Positions 42,804 through 52,135 of a DNA stretch of 64,000 nucleotides are shown piece by piece. The DNA lies in the NCBI GenBank assembly GCA_040285745.1, contig JAUFOR010000001.1:372001-436000 (forward strand), given 5' to 3'. The stretch is from Barthelona sp. PCE (Eukaryota > Metamonada: BaSk clade). The notes beneath the pieces were generated by a model. It ran no database searches, had not been told where the DNA came from, and worked only from the letters and a program-made list of their open reading frames with translations. The translations under genes and the position numbers were made by a program. Every line of letters begins with the position of its first letter. Positions within the stretch are counted from its first letter, which is position 1.

Positions 42804-43549
42804 GGATTGTGTCCCTTGTAAACCCTTTGAAAAGAAGATAAAATGCAAAACGAGTATTTATGCTCGTATGAGTCACTAAAATAGTTTATTTCATGGCCAA
42901 ATGTTTGCATGAGTAATTTAAGGAAGATTGCATGGAAAAAAAAAGCAAGCGATGCTTATGAGAGGGCATTTCGCAAATTCACCGTTTGAGTAAGTTACAG
43001 TAATAATAATGGTACCAATTGGGCGCATGTCACAATTTTCGTCTGTTATACTGACACATCATGCTTCAAAAATCTTTAGATGAAAATATTCCCCTGCACA
43101 ACAGTTTAATATTCTTGTCCCTGTATTGAGCATAGTGATATGCTCGTGCAGTGGATGATTTCTTTTGTGTAGGATTACTGTATCCTGTCATTATCTGCAA
43201 ATTCTTAACAAATCTTCAATGAGACTGGTAAAACTTCATCTATGTGCGCGTTTTGGCTTCACTTCAAATATTCAACAACGATCACAACAATGGTAGCACA
43301 GCGCTTCAGATGTTAGTATTAGAAAAACAATCAATGAATGTGAGAAAATTCTAATTAAGAGTAATTACCATTAACTAGCATTTTCTTGGGGTTAGTATGT
43401 GGTGTAAAATTATACTTACGTGTGATTTACGCGATATTAATCTAAAAATGAGTGTATTTGGGCCTTTCACCTTTTCTCAACGTGTATTCCATTTCCATTT
43501 TTATAATTTCTACAATACCTGTCACACTTAGGTAATCACGGATAAAACA
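42804..43549. promoter_or_regulatory. Shared divergent intergenic region between giant gene and WDR92
   Basis: These 746 bp are AT-rich and contain no convincing reading frame or RNA gene. They must hold the start sites of both flanking genes, which are transcribed away from each other. TCAC tetramers lie just upstream of the WDR92 ATG (43,521 and 43,536). I see no clear TATA element. Confidence 0.5.
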
Positions 43550-44611
43550 ATGTCATTATTGAAAAAACAAAGCATTTATACGGTTAGTGAAAAACCAGTG
43601 AACTACACCTTGTTCGGATGCGAATGGATCCCTTCCTCGAATCGCTTGGTTGTTGTTGGATCAAACCCCAACGCAACAGGATCACTGAGCATCATGCGTC
43701 TCGATGAAACAGAAATCAAGGTTGATAAAGTTAGCTCCAAACCTTCTGCATTACATTGCTGCTCGCTTCTCGATCGGAGAAGAGTGGTAGTTGGTGATTA
43801 TAATGGGTCAGTCGGTGTTTACGACATGCTTGACCTTGCACATCCTACTTTTAAGGTTCGTGCACACCAAGGAACTTGTTACTCTGTGGATACGTGCGGC
43901 TTGGTTGGAAAGGGCGCAGCTGAAATTGTCTCATGTGGTCAAGACGGTGCAGTACGTGTTTGGGATCCTCGTCAACCTTCTGCACCAGTTGCAGCATTAG
44001 AACCAGATGAGGGTGTCAAGGCACGCGATTGCTTCTGCGCCGCCTTCGGACACGCTCATACAAACACTGATAGGATGTTTGCTGCAGGCTATGACAATGG
44101 TGATGTGATTATATACGATTTGAAAGCGCAGGACATCCTTGCACAGTGGAACGTCGGGTCTGCTGTAATGGGTATTGAGTTTGACCGTAAAGATACAGTA
44201 ATGAACACATTGGCCATAACCACAATTGATGGTGAAATCTTCTTCTATGATCTTCAGACTTTTAATATGGACAGTGGGTTCGCTTCTCTAAAGGAGAACG
44301 TAGCGTCTTGTGCTCTTTGGAAAATTAAACATCTGCCTCAATGCAAGGAAATTATGGCAACAAGTGGAGGTGATGGAGAGATTCATTTATTCAAGTATCA
44401 GTATCCTCAAGAGAGGTCAAGGATTGACCCAGAGACCAATCAGAAGGTTGGTGTCATTGGAAGTTTCAACAAAATCACACAACAGGTCCTATCGACTCAG
44501 CCAGTTGCATCCTTTAGTTTCTCACCAGACTTTTTGGGTTTGTTTGCGTGCACGGCTTTTGATCAGACACTGAGATGTGGTGTCATTACCAGACTAGATG
44601 AACTACTGTAG
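43550..44611 (+). CDS. WDR92: WDR92 / DNAAF10 (Monad) WD40 protein, dynein preassembly factor
   Basis: This 353-residue protein matches the length (about 357) and the whole course of WDR92 in animals and algae. Diagnostic stretches are EIVSCGQDGAVRVWDPRQ (blade with the WD-x-R motif), AAGYDNGDVIIYDL, EFDRKDTVMN, GFASLKENVA, LSTQPVASFSFSPD and a final FDQT. WDR92 is a seven-bladed propeller that works with R2TP-like chaperones in the cytoplasm to preassemble axonemal dynein arms. Its conservation tracks motile cilia. Its presence therefore implies a flagellated stage. It ends 37 bp before the convergent TMBIM gene. Nothing is truncated. Confidence 0.93.
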   Translation: MSLLKKQSIYTVSEKPVNYTLFGCEWIPSSNRLVVVGSNPNATGSLSIMRLDETEIKVDKVSSKPSALHCCSLLDRRRVVVGDYNGSVGVYDMLDLAHPTFKVRAHQGTCYSVDTCGLVGKGAAEIVSCGQDGAVRVWDPRQPSAPVAALEPDEGVKARDCFCAAFGHAHTNTDRMFAAGYDNGDVIIYDLKAQDILAQWNVGSAVMGIEFDRKDTVMNTLAITTIDGEIFFYDLQTFNMDSGFASLKENVASCALWKIKHLPQCKEIMATSGGDGEIHLFKYQYPQERSRIDPETNQKVGVIGSFNKITQQVLSTQPVASFSFSPDFLGLFACTAFDQTLRCGVITRLDELL

Positions 44612-44648
44612 AATGTAAAGAGTGCGATTTTTTATTTTTAAAAAAAAC

Positions 44649-45311
44649 TTACTTCTTGCCCAAAATTTGCAAGATATAAAGGAATAGGTTAATAATATCA
44701 AGATACAAATCAACAACAACAATTGCCCATTCTGTTTCCAATTGGTCAATATGCATATGCATTAAACGAGCTGTATCACCAATAAGGAAAAGACTGAAAA
44801 TAAATGCACCCAGTATACAGTAGAGAGTGCTCATGCCAGTAACGGCGGGGAAGAGCCAGAGCATAACCCAGGACATAATGAGCAGAGTCATGGCCATACC
44901 CATACACTGGTTTGTGATTGTATAACTGATCTTTCCTGACCAAACCATGCCTGTGAGCACTAAAACAATAGTTCCAGTCAAGAAAACTGCAGCAGTGATT
45001 GCATCAGCTTCATAACTTGATACAATGAATCCAATACAGAAAGAAAAACAGAAAACGAAAGAATACAAAACAATCAGTGAGGCCATCGTGGAATGTTTGA
45101 CACAGAAAAGTGTAATAAGCAAAATAATACTTAAAACGTAAGGCACTACGAAATAAGAAGCATCGGTAGTAACTTCAATACGGCCATACATTGCGTAAGA
45201 GATGACTGCGGTCAATGTAAGAGTTAGGCAAAGGTGCATATAAACACGTTTGACTGCATCGTACTTCATCTCATCTTCTAGGCTAATGCTGTATTCGTCT
45301 AAGAATCCCAT
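44649..45311 (-). CDS. TMBIM / Lifeguard (BAX inhibitor-1 family) membrane protein
   Basis: This 220-residue protein has six or seven hydrophobic segments (about residues 24-43, 54-71, 77-98, 105-124, 136-154, 160-179, and an amphipathic last one). It carries the family's C-terminal signature LYLDIINLFLYIL and a conserved Asp in IGDTARL. Family members are ER, Golgi or plasma-membrane Ca2+ leak or cell-stress modulators. Specific function here is inferred. An upstream in-frame TTG could extend the frame by twelve codons, but no ATG lies there. The ATG at 45,311, giving MGFLDEYS, is the natural eukaryotic start. Its upstream sequence is pyrimidine-rich with TTTCACC. Confidence 0.88.
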   Translation of the reverse strand: MGFLDEYSISLEDEMKYDAVKRVYMHLCLTLTLTAVISYAMYGRIEVTTDASYFVVPYVLSIILLITLFCVKHSTMASLIVLYSFVFCFSFCIGFIVSSYEADAITAAVFLTGTIVLVLTGMVWSGKISYTITNQCMGMAMTLLIMSWVMLWLFPAVTGMSTLYCILGAFIFSLFLIGDTARLMHMHIDQLETEWAIVVVDLYLDIINLFLYILQILGKK

Positions 45312-45860
45312 TGTCAAAAAAAAAGGAGGTGAAAGAGGTTGAGACAAGTTTAAAAGGAGTATTCAACTTGTTTTCTCTATGAAATGTACTATACCACATT
45401 GCGTGCCTTTATTTCTATATTTTTTACAGCTTTTGACATCTTTATATAGTGTGAAGGAGGAACAAATTGAGACTCTTTTTAACCTTTCTTTGCATCAATA
45501 TATTGCATATTTTGCAGTTCTTTCCTGTCATTAAACCCTTTTCCTCGTCCTTAGTATATTTTACTCAGTCAGAGTAAAAAATTCAGTTTTGAATAACATT
45601 TTTTAAAGGGAAAAATCTTGTGCAGCTCAGACCCATGCCTGTCGCCCTTTCTGATGTACCTTCTTTGTTTAATTGAATGAAAATAATTCATTTGAAATCT
45701 GAGCTATTTACTACTACTTTTTGTAATCTATTTGACGTTGCTCATGACCTTCAGAACAGTTGTGAATGCTGGAAAAGGTTTTTGTTGTTCTACAAATTGT
45801 AAGATTTTTTTCTACTCATTTTCAGCGAAACTCTCTTAGTTATCACATCTCACTGATCAT
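45312..45860. other. Intergenic region, no gene seen
   Basis: About 550 bp of AT-rich sequence separates the divergently transcribed TMBIM gene and the 326-residue orphan. I see homopolymer A/T runs but no RNA gene, no credible coding frame and no clear repeat. Promoters for both neighbours are presumably here. Confidence 0.5.
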
Positions 45861-46841
45861 ATGCCTAGTTCGGGATCCATTAACCAGAGGAATGCAAATT
45901 CTTCTTCTTTATTTCAGGATTGTACTTTTTCAAGTTCAGATAACAATTTAATTATTCAAACATTGCATGATGACAACCAACATTACGAAAAACCAGCGAT
46001 TGTAGATCATTTCAATAATTCAATCACCATTCTTCAGCCAATAGTTGAATATCAAGGTGTTGTTTTGCTTGATGCTCATAGAATCTATGATGAGACAAAA
46101 TGGCGCACAGGGTTTGTAACTAGAGAAGATTCTTATTGTATTTTATATATTGATGAAACTGAAGTAGCACAGTTTTCTATGCCAGAGTCATTTGAAGATT
46201 ATGAAATTGTATTTAACAGACATCATTATGCTTATTTCTCTCCTTTTAGGGACGGTTTTTACATAAATCAGGTTTTCTTTGGTGGTGTTGAAGTGCAATT
46301 ATTAAAAATTGTAGGTAATTACGTTTGGTATATTGATAGTTCTAATGTGTTAACAATGCTCATATTGAGTGAAAAAACGTTGGGTGTGATAACATCCGTG
46401 CAGCACAATTTAGAAGGTTTTCCTTTGTTTGTGTGTACCAATCCTTATTGTCCAAATGAGTGTTTTATTTATGGAGAAAACTCTTATTTTATACGTTATG
46501 ATAGTAGTAAGAAAGAGTTCATTACAATAAGTGTAGTATTTCCTGCAAACATTATCATTAGTAATGCATGTTTTATTGATGAGAGTATCTTAGTTTGTGA
46601 CAGAAGAGCATACGAGTTTGCTGATTCATATGTTATAAACATCTGGGATATTCCAACTATTGATGGAGTATTTACTTCACCTGAACCTGGTGTTTTAACT
46701 GGAGGATTTCATAACCAGTTACAAATCTTAAAGTTTGACGGCCGTGATAACTTTGAAAATAGTGTTGAAATCGTAGATGATACGAAATTCCTTTCAAAGT
46801 GTGAATTTTCAAAATTTTCCTGTTTCGGGCATTTCAAATAG
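45861..46841 (+). CDS. Hypothetical protein, beta-rich, unknown function
   Basis: A 326-residue frame with an ATG start that I do not recognise. It lacks a signal peptide and membrane helices. It is rich in aromatic and beta-branched residues arranged in short strands (NYVWYIDSSNVLTMLIL, FIYGENSYFIRYDSS), which suggests a beta-propeller-like fold without readable WD motifs. Codons are A/T-rich (ATT, GTT, TTT, AAT), unlike the giant gene. It ends 31 bp from the convergent 706-residue gene, which has a similar strand-rich style, so the two could be diverged relatives. Confidence 0.75.
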   Translation: MPSSGSINQRNANSSSLFQDCTFSSSDNNLIIQTLHDDNQHYEKPAIVDHFNNSITILQPIVEYQGVVLLDAHRIYDETKWRTGFVTREDSYCILYIDETEVAQFSMPESFEDYEIVFNRHHYAYFSPFRDGFYINQVFFGGVEVQLLKIVGNYVWYIDSSNVLTMLILSEKTLGVITSVQHNLEGFPLFVCTNPYCPNECFIYGENSYFIRYDSSKKEFITISVVFPANIIISNACFIDESILVCDRRAYEFADSYVINIWDIPTIDGVFTSPEPGVLTGGFHNQLQILKFDGRDNFENSVEIVDDTKFLSKCEFSKFSCFGHFK

Positions 46842-46872
46842 TAACTGTTAGTATTCATGTTTTTTTTTACAT

Positions 46873-48993
46873 CTATGTTTGGTAATTAGGCATATGGAAT
46901 TCAATAATTGATGCCTCTGCAATGAAAGAGGGAATGTAAAACGTTTCCACTTTAGGATTTGTCGACTCTGGATCTTCTTCAACGTTATATGTTCTCAATA
47001 CCATGCTTTTAGTCTCAGCTTCAAATGTTGCTGATTGCACAACGTTATTCGGTTGATTTAAACTTGCATTATTAATGCACGGTATGTCATCATTGGTAAA
47101 AAAACGAGTTTTAATTACACCATCTTCAATAAATACTTTAATGATACCACCTTCAACGTGTAAGTAAGAATCTCCCAAGAAACCTATGAAACATCGACCT
47201 TCTGAAGCCCCATCACTGTTGGAAAAATCATAGAGCAGAATGGGTTTCAAAAAGCAACCAGTTGACCAATCCAAGCAGTGCAAATACTGAAGTTGGCAGT
47301 TCTCATAGTCTTTATGTACGATAAAGAGATGGTGATCAGCTGTTTCCACCATTGGAAGATTGTTAAGTTGTACATGTAATCCCTCAATGTCATAATCAAA
47401 GGTTATGTGTTTCTGAACCTCCACATCATTTCCATTGATGATTAATTGAACGAAATGCACTGCATTATCGCAAAAAAAAGCTGCCAAGTCTCCAGCAAAT
47501 GAGCAACAATGAGTAATATTGGTCTGAGGCGGTAACTCTAAAACCATTGTATCGCCCACATATAAAATGAGTGTATAATCATCAAGATAGTCAGTACTGA
47601 AAGATAGACCAAGAATGATGTTTCTAAAATTACTTCCTCCCTGCCCATATTCAGTTATGATAGGCTTGGATTCTGAACATTCCCATTCAATTTTGACCAG
47701 TCTTTTGTTCTGTCCTCTTCCATACCTCTCTGCCATCACAAAAAAATTATCCTCTTCAGGATGTACTGATAGTTGACTATATTTAAGTTGAAAGTTACTG
47801 TTGCTACTCACATTCCTTAATATGACGATTTTTTTTTCTTTAAGATAGAAGAAATACTGGGTATCAAAACCACTACTGCAAAAACATGCAATTCCGTCAT
47901 GAAAAATTTCCACAGGTTGGAGATTAGTAAGCTGCATCACATCGCTATTAATACATCTATACTGTATTGAACCGTAAGCTCCTGTATCATTACAACCACC
48001 ATAAAAAACACAATCATCATGATGAAAATCACTTTCTAAATCAATATCTTTGATATAATTGCATCTAATGTCAAAGAAAGACAGTCTACCCTCAGACATC
48101 TTCATTTCCCCGCCTTCTATATGCACTACAGTACATAATAATCCGTCGCTGACGATCATAATAAGAACATTCTGTGTCAGTGTAAACAAACTCATCCAGA
48201 AAAAGTAGCTCATCCTCAAAGCTTTCAGTTGTGGGAACCTTTCCATTAAACTAACGTAGTTCCTTTGGGTATCAACAATAATCATATCTAGAAGTCCATT
48301 ATTGCTAAATTTGCCAAAACAAACACAATTGGCGTTGCAACATGTCACATAACTGCTCTGATACACATCTTCCAAACGCTCAAGATCCGGCTCATGAGAT
48401 TCGTTCATGTCATCCACGGAGAAATTGTAGTGGTAAATGGAATTGTCTTCGAAACTATTCAAAACAATGAACTTGGGATTTATCTCCGAAGATATGAAGT
48501 AACTAAAATCACCAAGGCACCTGTACTCCTTGCTCTGTATATTCAAAATGTAACTTCGTGTTACTTCCTCATGCATATCGTCATTTGTTTCGGAAATGGA
48601 AAAAAAAAGATGTTTATCATCTAACGGTAAAACATCGCTCGACAAATATTGATCCTGATGAAGAGGGAAAGGTATATTTATACTTGTGTATTCATTACTT
48701 GTGATTTCCTTGAAGAATAAGACTGTAAGATCCACAAACATACCTTTGTTATCATAGTTTTCTTGAACACTGATCCAACCTGTGTCTGATGATCTAAACT
48801 TAGAGATATACTCAAGATGAATACCATCTACATACCCAACAAAGTCCTTGCCTTCAATGGCGCTTTCAATGAGGCTGATATCTGTGTTTTCTCTTGACTT
48901 AAGCAATCTTAGACCATGACCCTCAAATATCAGCTGCCCCTCGGGATACGCCCTGATGATAAGGTCGTCCTCGAATTTTCGAACCCTAGGCAT
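46873..48993 (-). CDS. Hypothetical large beta-rich protein, unknown function
   Basis: A 706-residue frame from ATG at 48,993, not recognised. It has no signal peptide and no clear membrane segment. The chain alternates short beta strands with acidic loops throughout (KHLFFSIS, NCVCFGKFSNNG, DHHLFIVHKDYENCQLQYLHCLDW), as in tandem beta-propellers. Cys is fairly frequent, including CCNANCVC and CFCSSGF, without a known zinc-finger spacing. It sits tail-to-tail with the 326-residue orphan and 265 bp downstream of DNA ligase I on the same strand. Confidence 0.8.
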   Translation of the reverse strand: MPRVRKFEDDLIIRAYPEGQLIFEGHGLRLLKSRENTDISLIESAIEGKDFVGYVDGIHLEYISKFRSSDTGWISVQENYDNKGMFVDLTVLFFKEITSNEYTSINIPFPLHQDQYLSSDVLPLDDKHLFFSISETNDDMHEEVTRSYILNIQSKEYRCLGDFSYFISSEINPKFIVLNSFEDNSIYHYNFSVDDMNESHEPDLERLEDVYQSSYVTCCNANCVCFGKFSNNGLLDMIIVDTQRNYVSLMERFPQLKALRMSYFFWMSLFTLTQNVLIMIVSDGLLCTVVHIEGGEMKMSEGRLSFFDIRCNYIKDIDLESDFHHDDCVFYGGCNDTGAYGSIQYRCINSDVMQLTNLQPVEIFHDGIACFCSSGFDTQYFFYLKEKKIVILRNVSSNSNFQLKYSQLSVHPEEDNFFVMAERYGRGQNKRLVKIEWECSESKPIITEYGQGGSNFRNIILGLSFSTDYLDDYTLILYVGDTMVLELPPQTNITHCCSFAGDLAAFFCDNAVHFVQLIINGNDVEVQKHITFDYDIEGLHVQLNNLPMVETADHHLFIVHKDYENCQLQYLHCLDWSTGCFLKPILLYDFSNSDGASEGRCFIGFLGDSYLHVEGGIIKVFIEDGVIKTRFFTNDDIPCINNASLNQPNNVVQSATFEAETKSMVLRTYNVEEDPESTNPKVETFYIPSFIAEASIIEFHMPNYQT

Positions 48994-49258
48994 GAATAGC
49001 CGTGATGAAGTAGGTGAATATTATGATAGCTTGTATTTCTTAAAAATTAGTGCTTGTATGTGGCATATATGGATGATATAATACATTTTAAGTTGAAAAA
49101 AAACGCGAATGTGAAACAGAACTGCATTTGCATTTCTGTCCCCTCACAGTTTTATTGATGTGGCTTGCAGGGCTTGTAGCTCGTGATGGGCAAAATGGTG
49201 GACGGGTGAGGGCATTGGGTTGATTGTGGGGCACGTTTGCTGCATTGTGTTTTTTTTA

Positions 49259-51373
49259 CTAAATCAAATCTTCATCTATTTCATCATCCATCTCAGACTT
49301 GGCATTCTTAATCTGATCCTGGGAGTTATACATTCGCAGGATACGCTCACATGAAGTAGCATCCTCAATACCCTTATCTTCGCGAACGCACTTGAAACGT
49401 GGGAACCGACATGATATTCCTCTGTTTGGCTCAACTCTGTTATATGCAACGCGGTATAGGGGACTGATTGTTAGATCCGCAACAGATATCTCCCAGACCT
49501 GTGAAGGCTCCAACCAGTGAAAGCCTCGCATTTTGGCTTCGACTGGCACCTCAGCCATCACATCCGGCGGCCTTTTGTCCAAAACACGGGGCATATAATA
49601 GTTATGGAACTGGTCAATTAAGTCATCGGTAAGACCCGACCCAAACTTAAACATTGAAATGTAACACTCTTTTTCTTCATCGTACGCAGCCATGAGATAC
49701 GATCCTAGTTTCTTTGCTCGCTTTCCTGTACCGCCCAGAGCACCAACGGGTACCAAATCGAGTGTATCACCGCAACCCTCAATGTAATCCTTCTTTAATT
49801 TGCGCCATGCGAAGGATCGCTTATCAGGTGTGTAATTAGCGTCATCATAAAGACTCTTGATCATCAGACCCTCTGTTCCTGCTGACCTGCTTGTATCAAA
49901 AAACTCTGAAACCTGTTCCCAGTCGTCACATCGTCTCGACTCGGCAAAACGTGCAATACCCTCTTTCTTGGTCGGGTCAACCACACGGTGAAGCACGTCC
50001 TGTCTCTCAGCCAGACATTCATCGAGGTAGTGCTTCCCATTGTAATACATAAGGTCAAAACAGTAAAGAACGACGTCATGCTCAGCCCCATACTCCCTTG
50101 CCTTGGTGTCCTTGCGTCCACGGCGCTGAAGGTCCTGGAATCGCATCATTTTTCCGTCCTCATCATGAGCGACAATCTCGCAATCAATGACGATCGACTC
50201 AACTTCGTCTGAAAGGATGAGAGGAAGATTATCACGTAGTTTCGGATACTTGTCTGAAAGGTCCTCGAGGTTACGGCTAAAAATACGGAGATACTCTCCT
50301 TTTTTATAGTGAATCTGCCCACGTTCACCATCATACTTGAACTCACATACGAATTCCTTGCCCTCAAATCTTTTGAAGATCTCTTCGATCGCCTTTGATG
50401 ACTCGGCGAGCATTGGGTGACAAGGAACACCAATATCGAATTGTATTTCTTTTGCAATCAGCTCATCTGTTAAATTTTTGAAATTATCAAATATTACGCT
50501 GGTTATGCGTTCAACAACAGGATAAACACACCAAGCTTTCATAAGAGTCTCGTTTTTAAGGTTAACAGCCGCGGAAAGGCAAGGAAATATAGTTCGACTG
50601 CTGATACCAATACGCAATCTTCCCCTTACGAAACGTGCAATAAATTTGGCCTCAACCGTGGAGCACGAAACGAGCATACCAACTATCATATCCATCTTTG
50701 TCCGCTGCGAATTGCTTCCACTTGTTCCTGCTATTGTACGAAACTTATCAATAACGTTTATAACACTGAGTGTAGTTTTCTTTTTTTGGAAATATGCAGA
50801 CAGTGTCTTGCCCATTTTGAGATGTTCCACTGCATCACCGATGTCTCCATGGCGTAATTTTTCACGTACCTGCTTAACTTTCTTACCTGTTGCCTGCGCG
50901 ACACACTGAATGATTTGTGTCTCCCCAACTCCCAATTCAACACCATGGAATGTAGGGTATAGCTGCAGTAACATGAAATAGAGACATGGAGATAGATCTG
51001 CAGGGTTAATAAGAAGAACTGACTGGAAAAAATTACTTAAATACTCTGCCTTCTCTAGACGTTTAGTTGTACTTCCAACAACGTCAAGACACTTTGCTAG
51101 CGCACTGAATGGCATGCTCTCAAAGCAACCCCAAGGTTTGATATCCATGATACTCAGAAGACGACCTGCAATCTGTTGCTTCTGTTCAGGAGTCTTATCT
51201 TCATATAAATCAATGGATGGATCTATGGATACCTCCGCTTTTGGGTTGGTTTTTGCTACTTTGGTTGGATTTGAAGAAACTGTCCTAGATTTCGAAACCT
51301 TTCGTTTCTTCTTTTTCGTTTTCGAGCTCTTTTTCTTTGCCCCAGCACCAAAAAAGTGCGTTAAATCTTTCAT
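49259..51373 (-). CDS. LIG1: ATP-dependent DNA ligase I
   Basis: A 704-residue replicative ligase that seals Okazaki-fragment nicks in the nucleus. Catalytic motif I is EFKYDGERGQ, with the adenylated Lys at 346. Others are Ia SRNLED (366-371), III VIDCEIVA (395-402), IV TEGLMIKSL (500-508), V WRKLKKDY (523-530) and VI in the Arg-rich RGISCRFPRF (651-660). The all-alpha DNA-binding domain covers about residues 60-300. The N-terminus starts with a PIP-box-like KDLTHFF for PCNA, followed by a Lys-rich stretch (13-30) that probably acts as a nuclear signal. Length is typical of LIG1 with a short N-terminal extension. It lacks the BRCT domains of ligase IV. An intact gene. Confidence 0.97.
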   Translation of the reverse strand: MKDLTHFFGAGAKKKSSKTKKKKRKVSKSRTVSSNPTKVAKTNPKAEVSIDPSIDLYEDKTPEQKQQIAGRLLSIMDIKPWGCFESMPFSALAKCLDVVGSTTKRLEKAEYLSNFFQSVLLINPADLSPCLYFMLLQLYPTFHGVELGVGETQIIQCVAQATGKKVKQVREKLRHGDIGDAVEHLKMGKTLSAYFQKKKTTLSVINVIDKFRTIAGTSGSNSQRTKMDMIVGMLVSCSTVEAKFIARFVRGRLRIGISSRTIFPCLSAAVNLKNETLMKAWCVYPVVERITSVIFDNFKNLTDELIAKEIQFDIGVPCHPMLAESSKAIEEIFKRFEGKEFVCEFKYDGERGQIHYKKGEYLRIFSRNLEDLSDKYPKLRDNLPLILSDEVESIVIDCEIVAHDEDGKMMRFQDLQRRGRKDTKAREYGAEHDVVLYCFDLMYYNGKHYLDECLAERQDVLHRVVDPTKKEGIARFAESRRCDDWEQVSEFFDTSRSAGTEGLMIKSLYDDANYTPDKRSFAWRKLKKDYIEGCGDTLDLVPVGALGGTGKRAKKLGSYLMAAYDEEKECYISMFKFGSGLTDDLIDQFHNYYMPRVLDKRPPDVMAEVPVEAKMRGFHWLEPSQVWEISVADLTISPLYRVAYNRVEPNRGISCRFPRFKCVREDKGIEDATSCERILRMYNSQDQIKNAKSEMDDEIDEDLI

Positions 51374-51494
51374 GGTTGTTCAAAAGGGATCAATATGTAG
51401 AAACATCGCTTTTATATTTTCTTTCCATATTTAGGGCTTAAAGAGTTTTTGTGTATTGTGATTCTTAAATTTTCAATTTTAATAAGGGAAGTAT

Positions 51495-51947
51495 TTATTC
51501 AATTTCGTGAAGGGCAATCCTATTCTGAAGATCATGAATTTTCTTTTTCAAAACTTTAATAAGCAAATTATCATCGTTTCTCAGGCTTAAATCTTTGATT
51601 TTATGTGATAGAAAGGCTTTTTCTTCCTCTAAAGCAACTAAACGTTCCTTTAGTGATTGGTTCTCATTTTTTGTTGCTTCTAGTTCACTTTGTAGTGAAT
51701 CTATGGACTCGTTTGTCATATTAAGGAGCTGTAAACGAAGGCGCTCGTTTTCTTCGATCAATTTGTTAAGAATTGTAAGATCATGCATTTTGGTAGAAGA
51801 ACGTCTATTCATTGCGATATCGTCCTGTATGAGATTAAACTGTTGACTTAAATGAAGAATTTTCCTATCTTTGTCCTCGATGATATCAATAAGGTGCTCT
51901 AAGTACTGTTCTGCCTGATCAATGTTGTCTATATCGGTGCTTTCCAT
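51495..51947 (-). CDS. Small coiled-coil protein, unknown function
   Basis: A 150-residue protein made almost wholly of Leu/Glu/Lys/Asn heptad-type helix, for example residues 1-35 and 62-150 (LQSELEATKNENQSLKERL). It has no signal peptide or membrane segment. Such short coiled coils are often cytoskeletal or basal-body linkers, but nothing here fixes a role. The ATG at 51,947 is chosen. A TTG one codon upstream is not a likely eukaryotic start. It is divergent from the secreted orphan (188 bp between ATGs) and has TTTCAC just upstream of its start. Confidence 0.7.
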   Translation of the reverse strand: MESTDIDNIDQAEQYLEHLIDIIEDKDRKILHLSQQFNLIQDDIAMNRRSSTKMHDLTILNKLIEENERLRLQLLNMTNESIDSLQSELEATKNENQSLKERLVALEEEKAFLSHKIKDLSLRNDDNLLIKVLKKKIHDLQNRIALHEIE

Positions 51948-52135
51948 CAAAAGGTGTTGTGAAAGATGTTTGAAAGTAAAAAATTGTTCTAAAACGTGAG
52001 AAATCTGAAAGCAGGTTTTTGCTTTCGCTTTGATTCAGGAAACTTTTTTGTCAAAACGGATACATTGTATAAAGTATAACCCTTCTCGAAAATTCATTTG
52101 GATAAATCAATGTTTTTCATAATCAGTCCATTTTC

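Noticed and set aside
30-42700. Many frames of 60-200 codons on the plus strand and in the other minus frames across the giant gene
   Set aside because: They are low-complexity shadows of the long minus-strand frame, give no recognisable domains, and vanish as a class once the continuous frame is accepted.
1-42803. Bacterial giant adhesin or autotransporter by contamination
   Set aside because: The solenoid style resembles bacterial adhesins. However, EGF and PSI-like modules, a type I membrane anchor with cytoplasmic tail, and continuity with eukaryotic genes such as WDR92 and PACRG point to a eukaryote.
45312-45347. Upstream extension of the TMBIM gene from a TTG codon
   Set aside because: A eukaryotic gene should start at ATG. 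The extra twelve residues are Pro/Phe-rich and unlike the family N-terminus.
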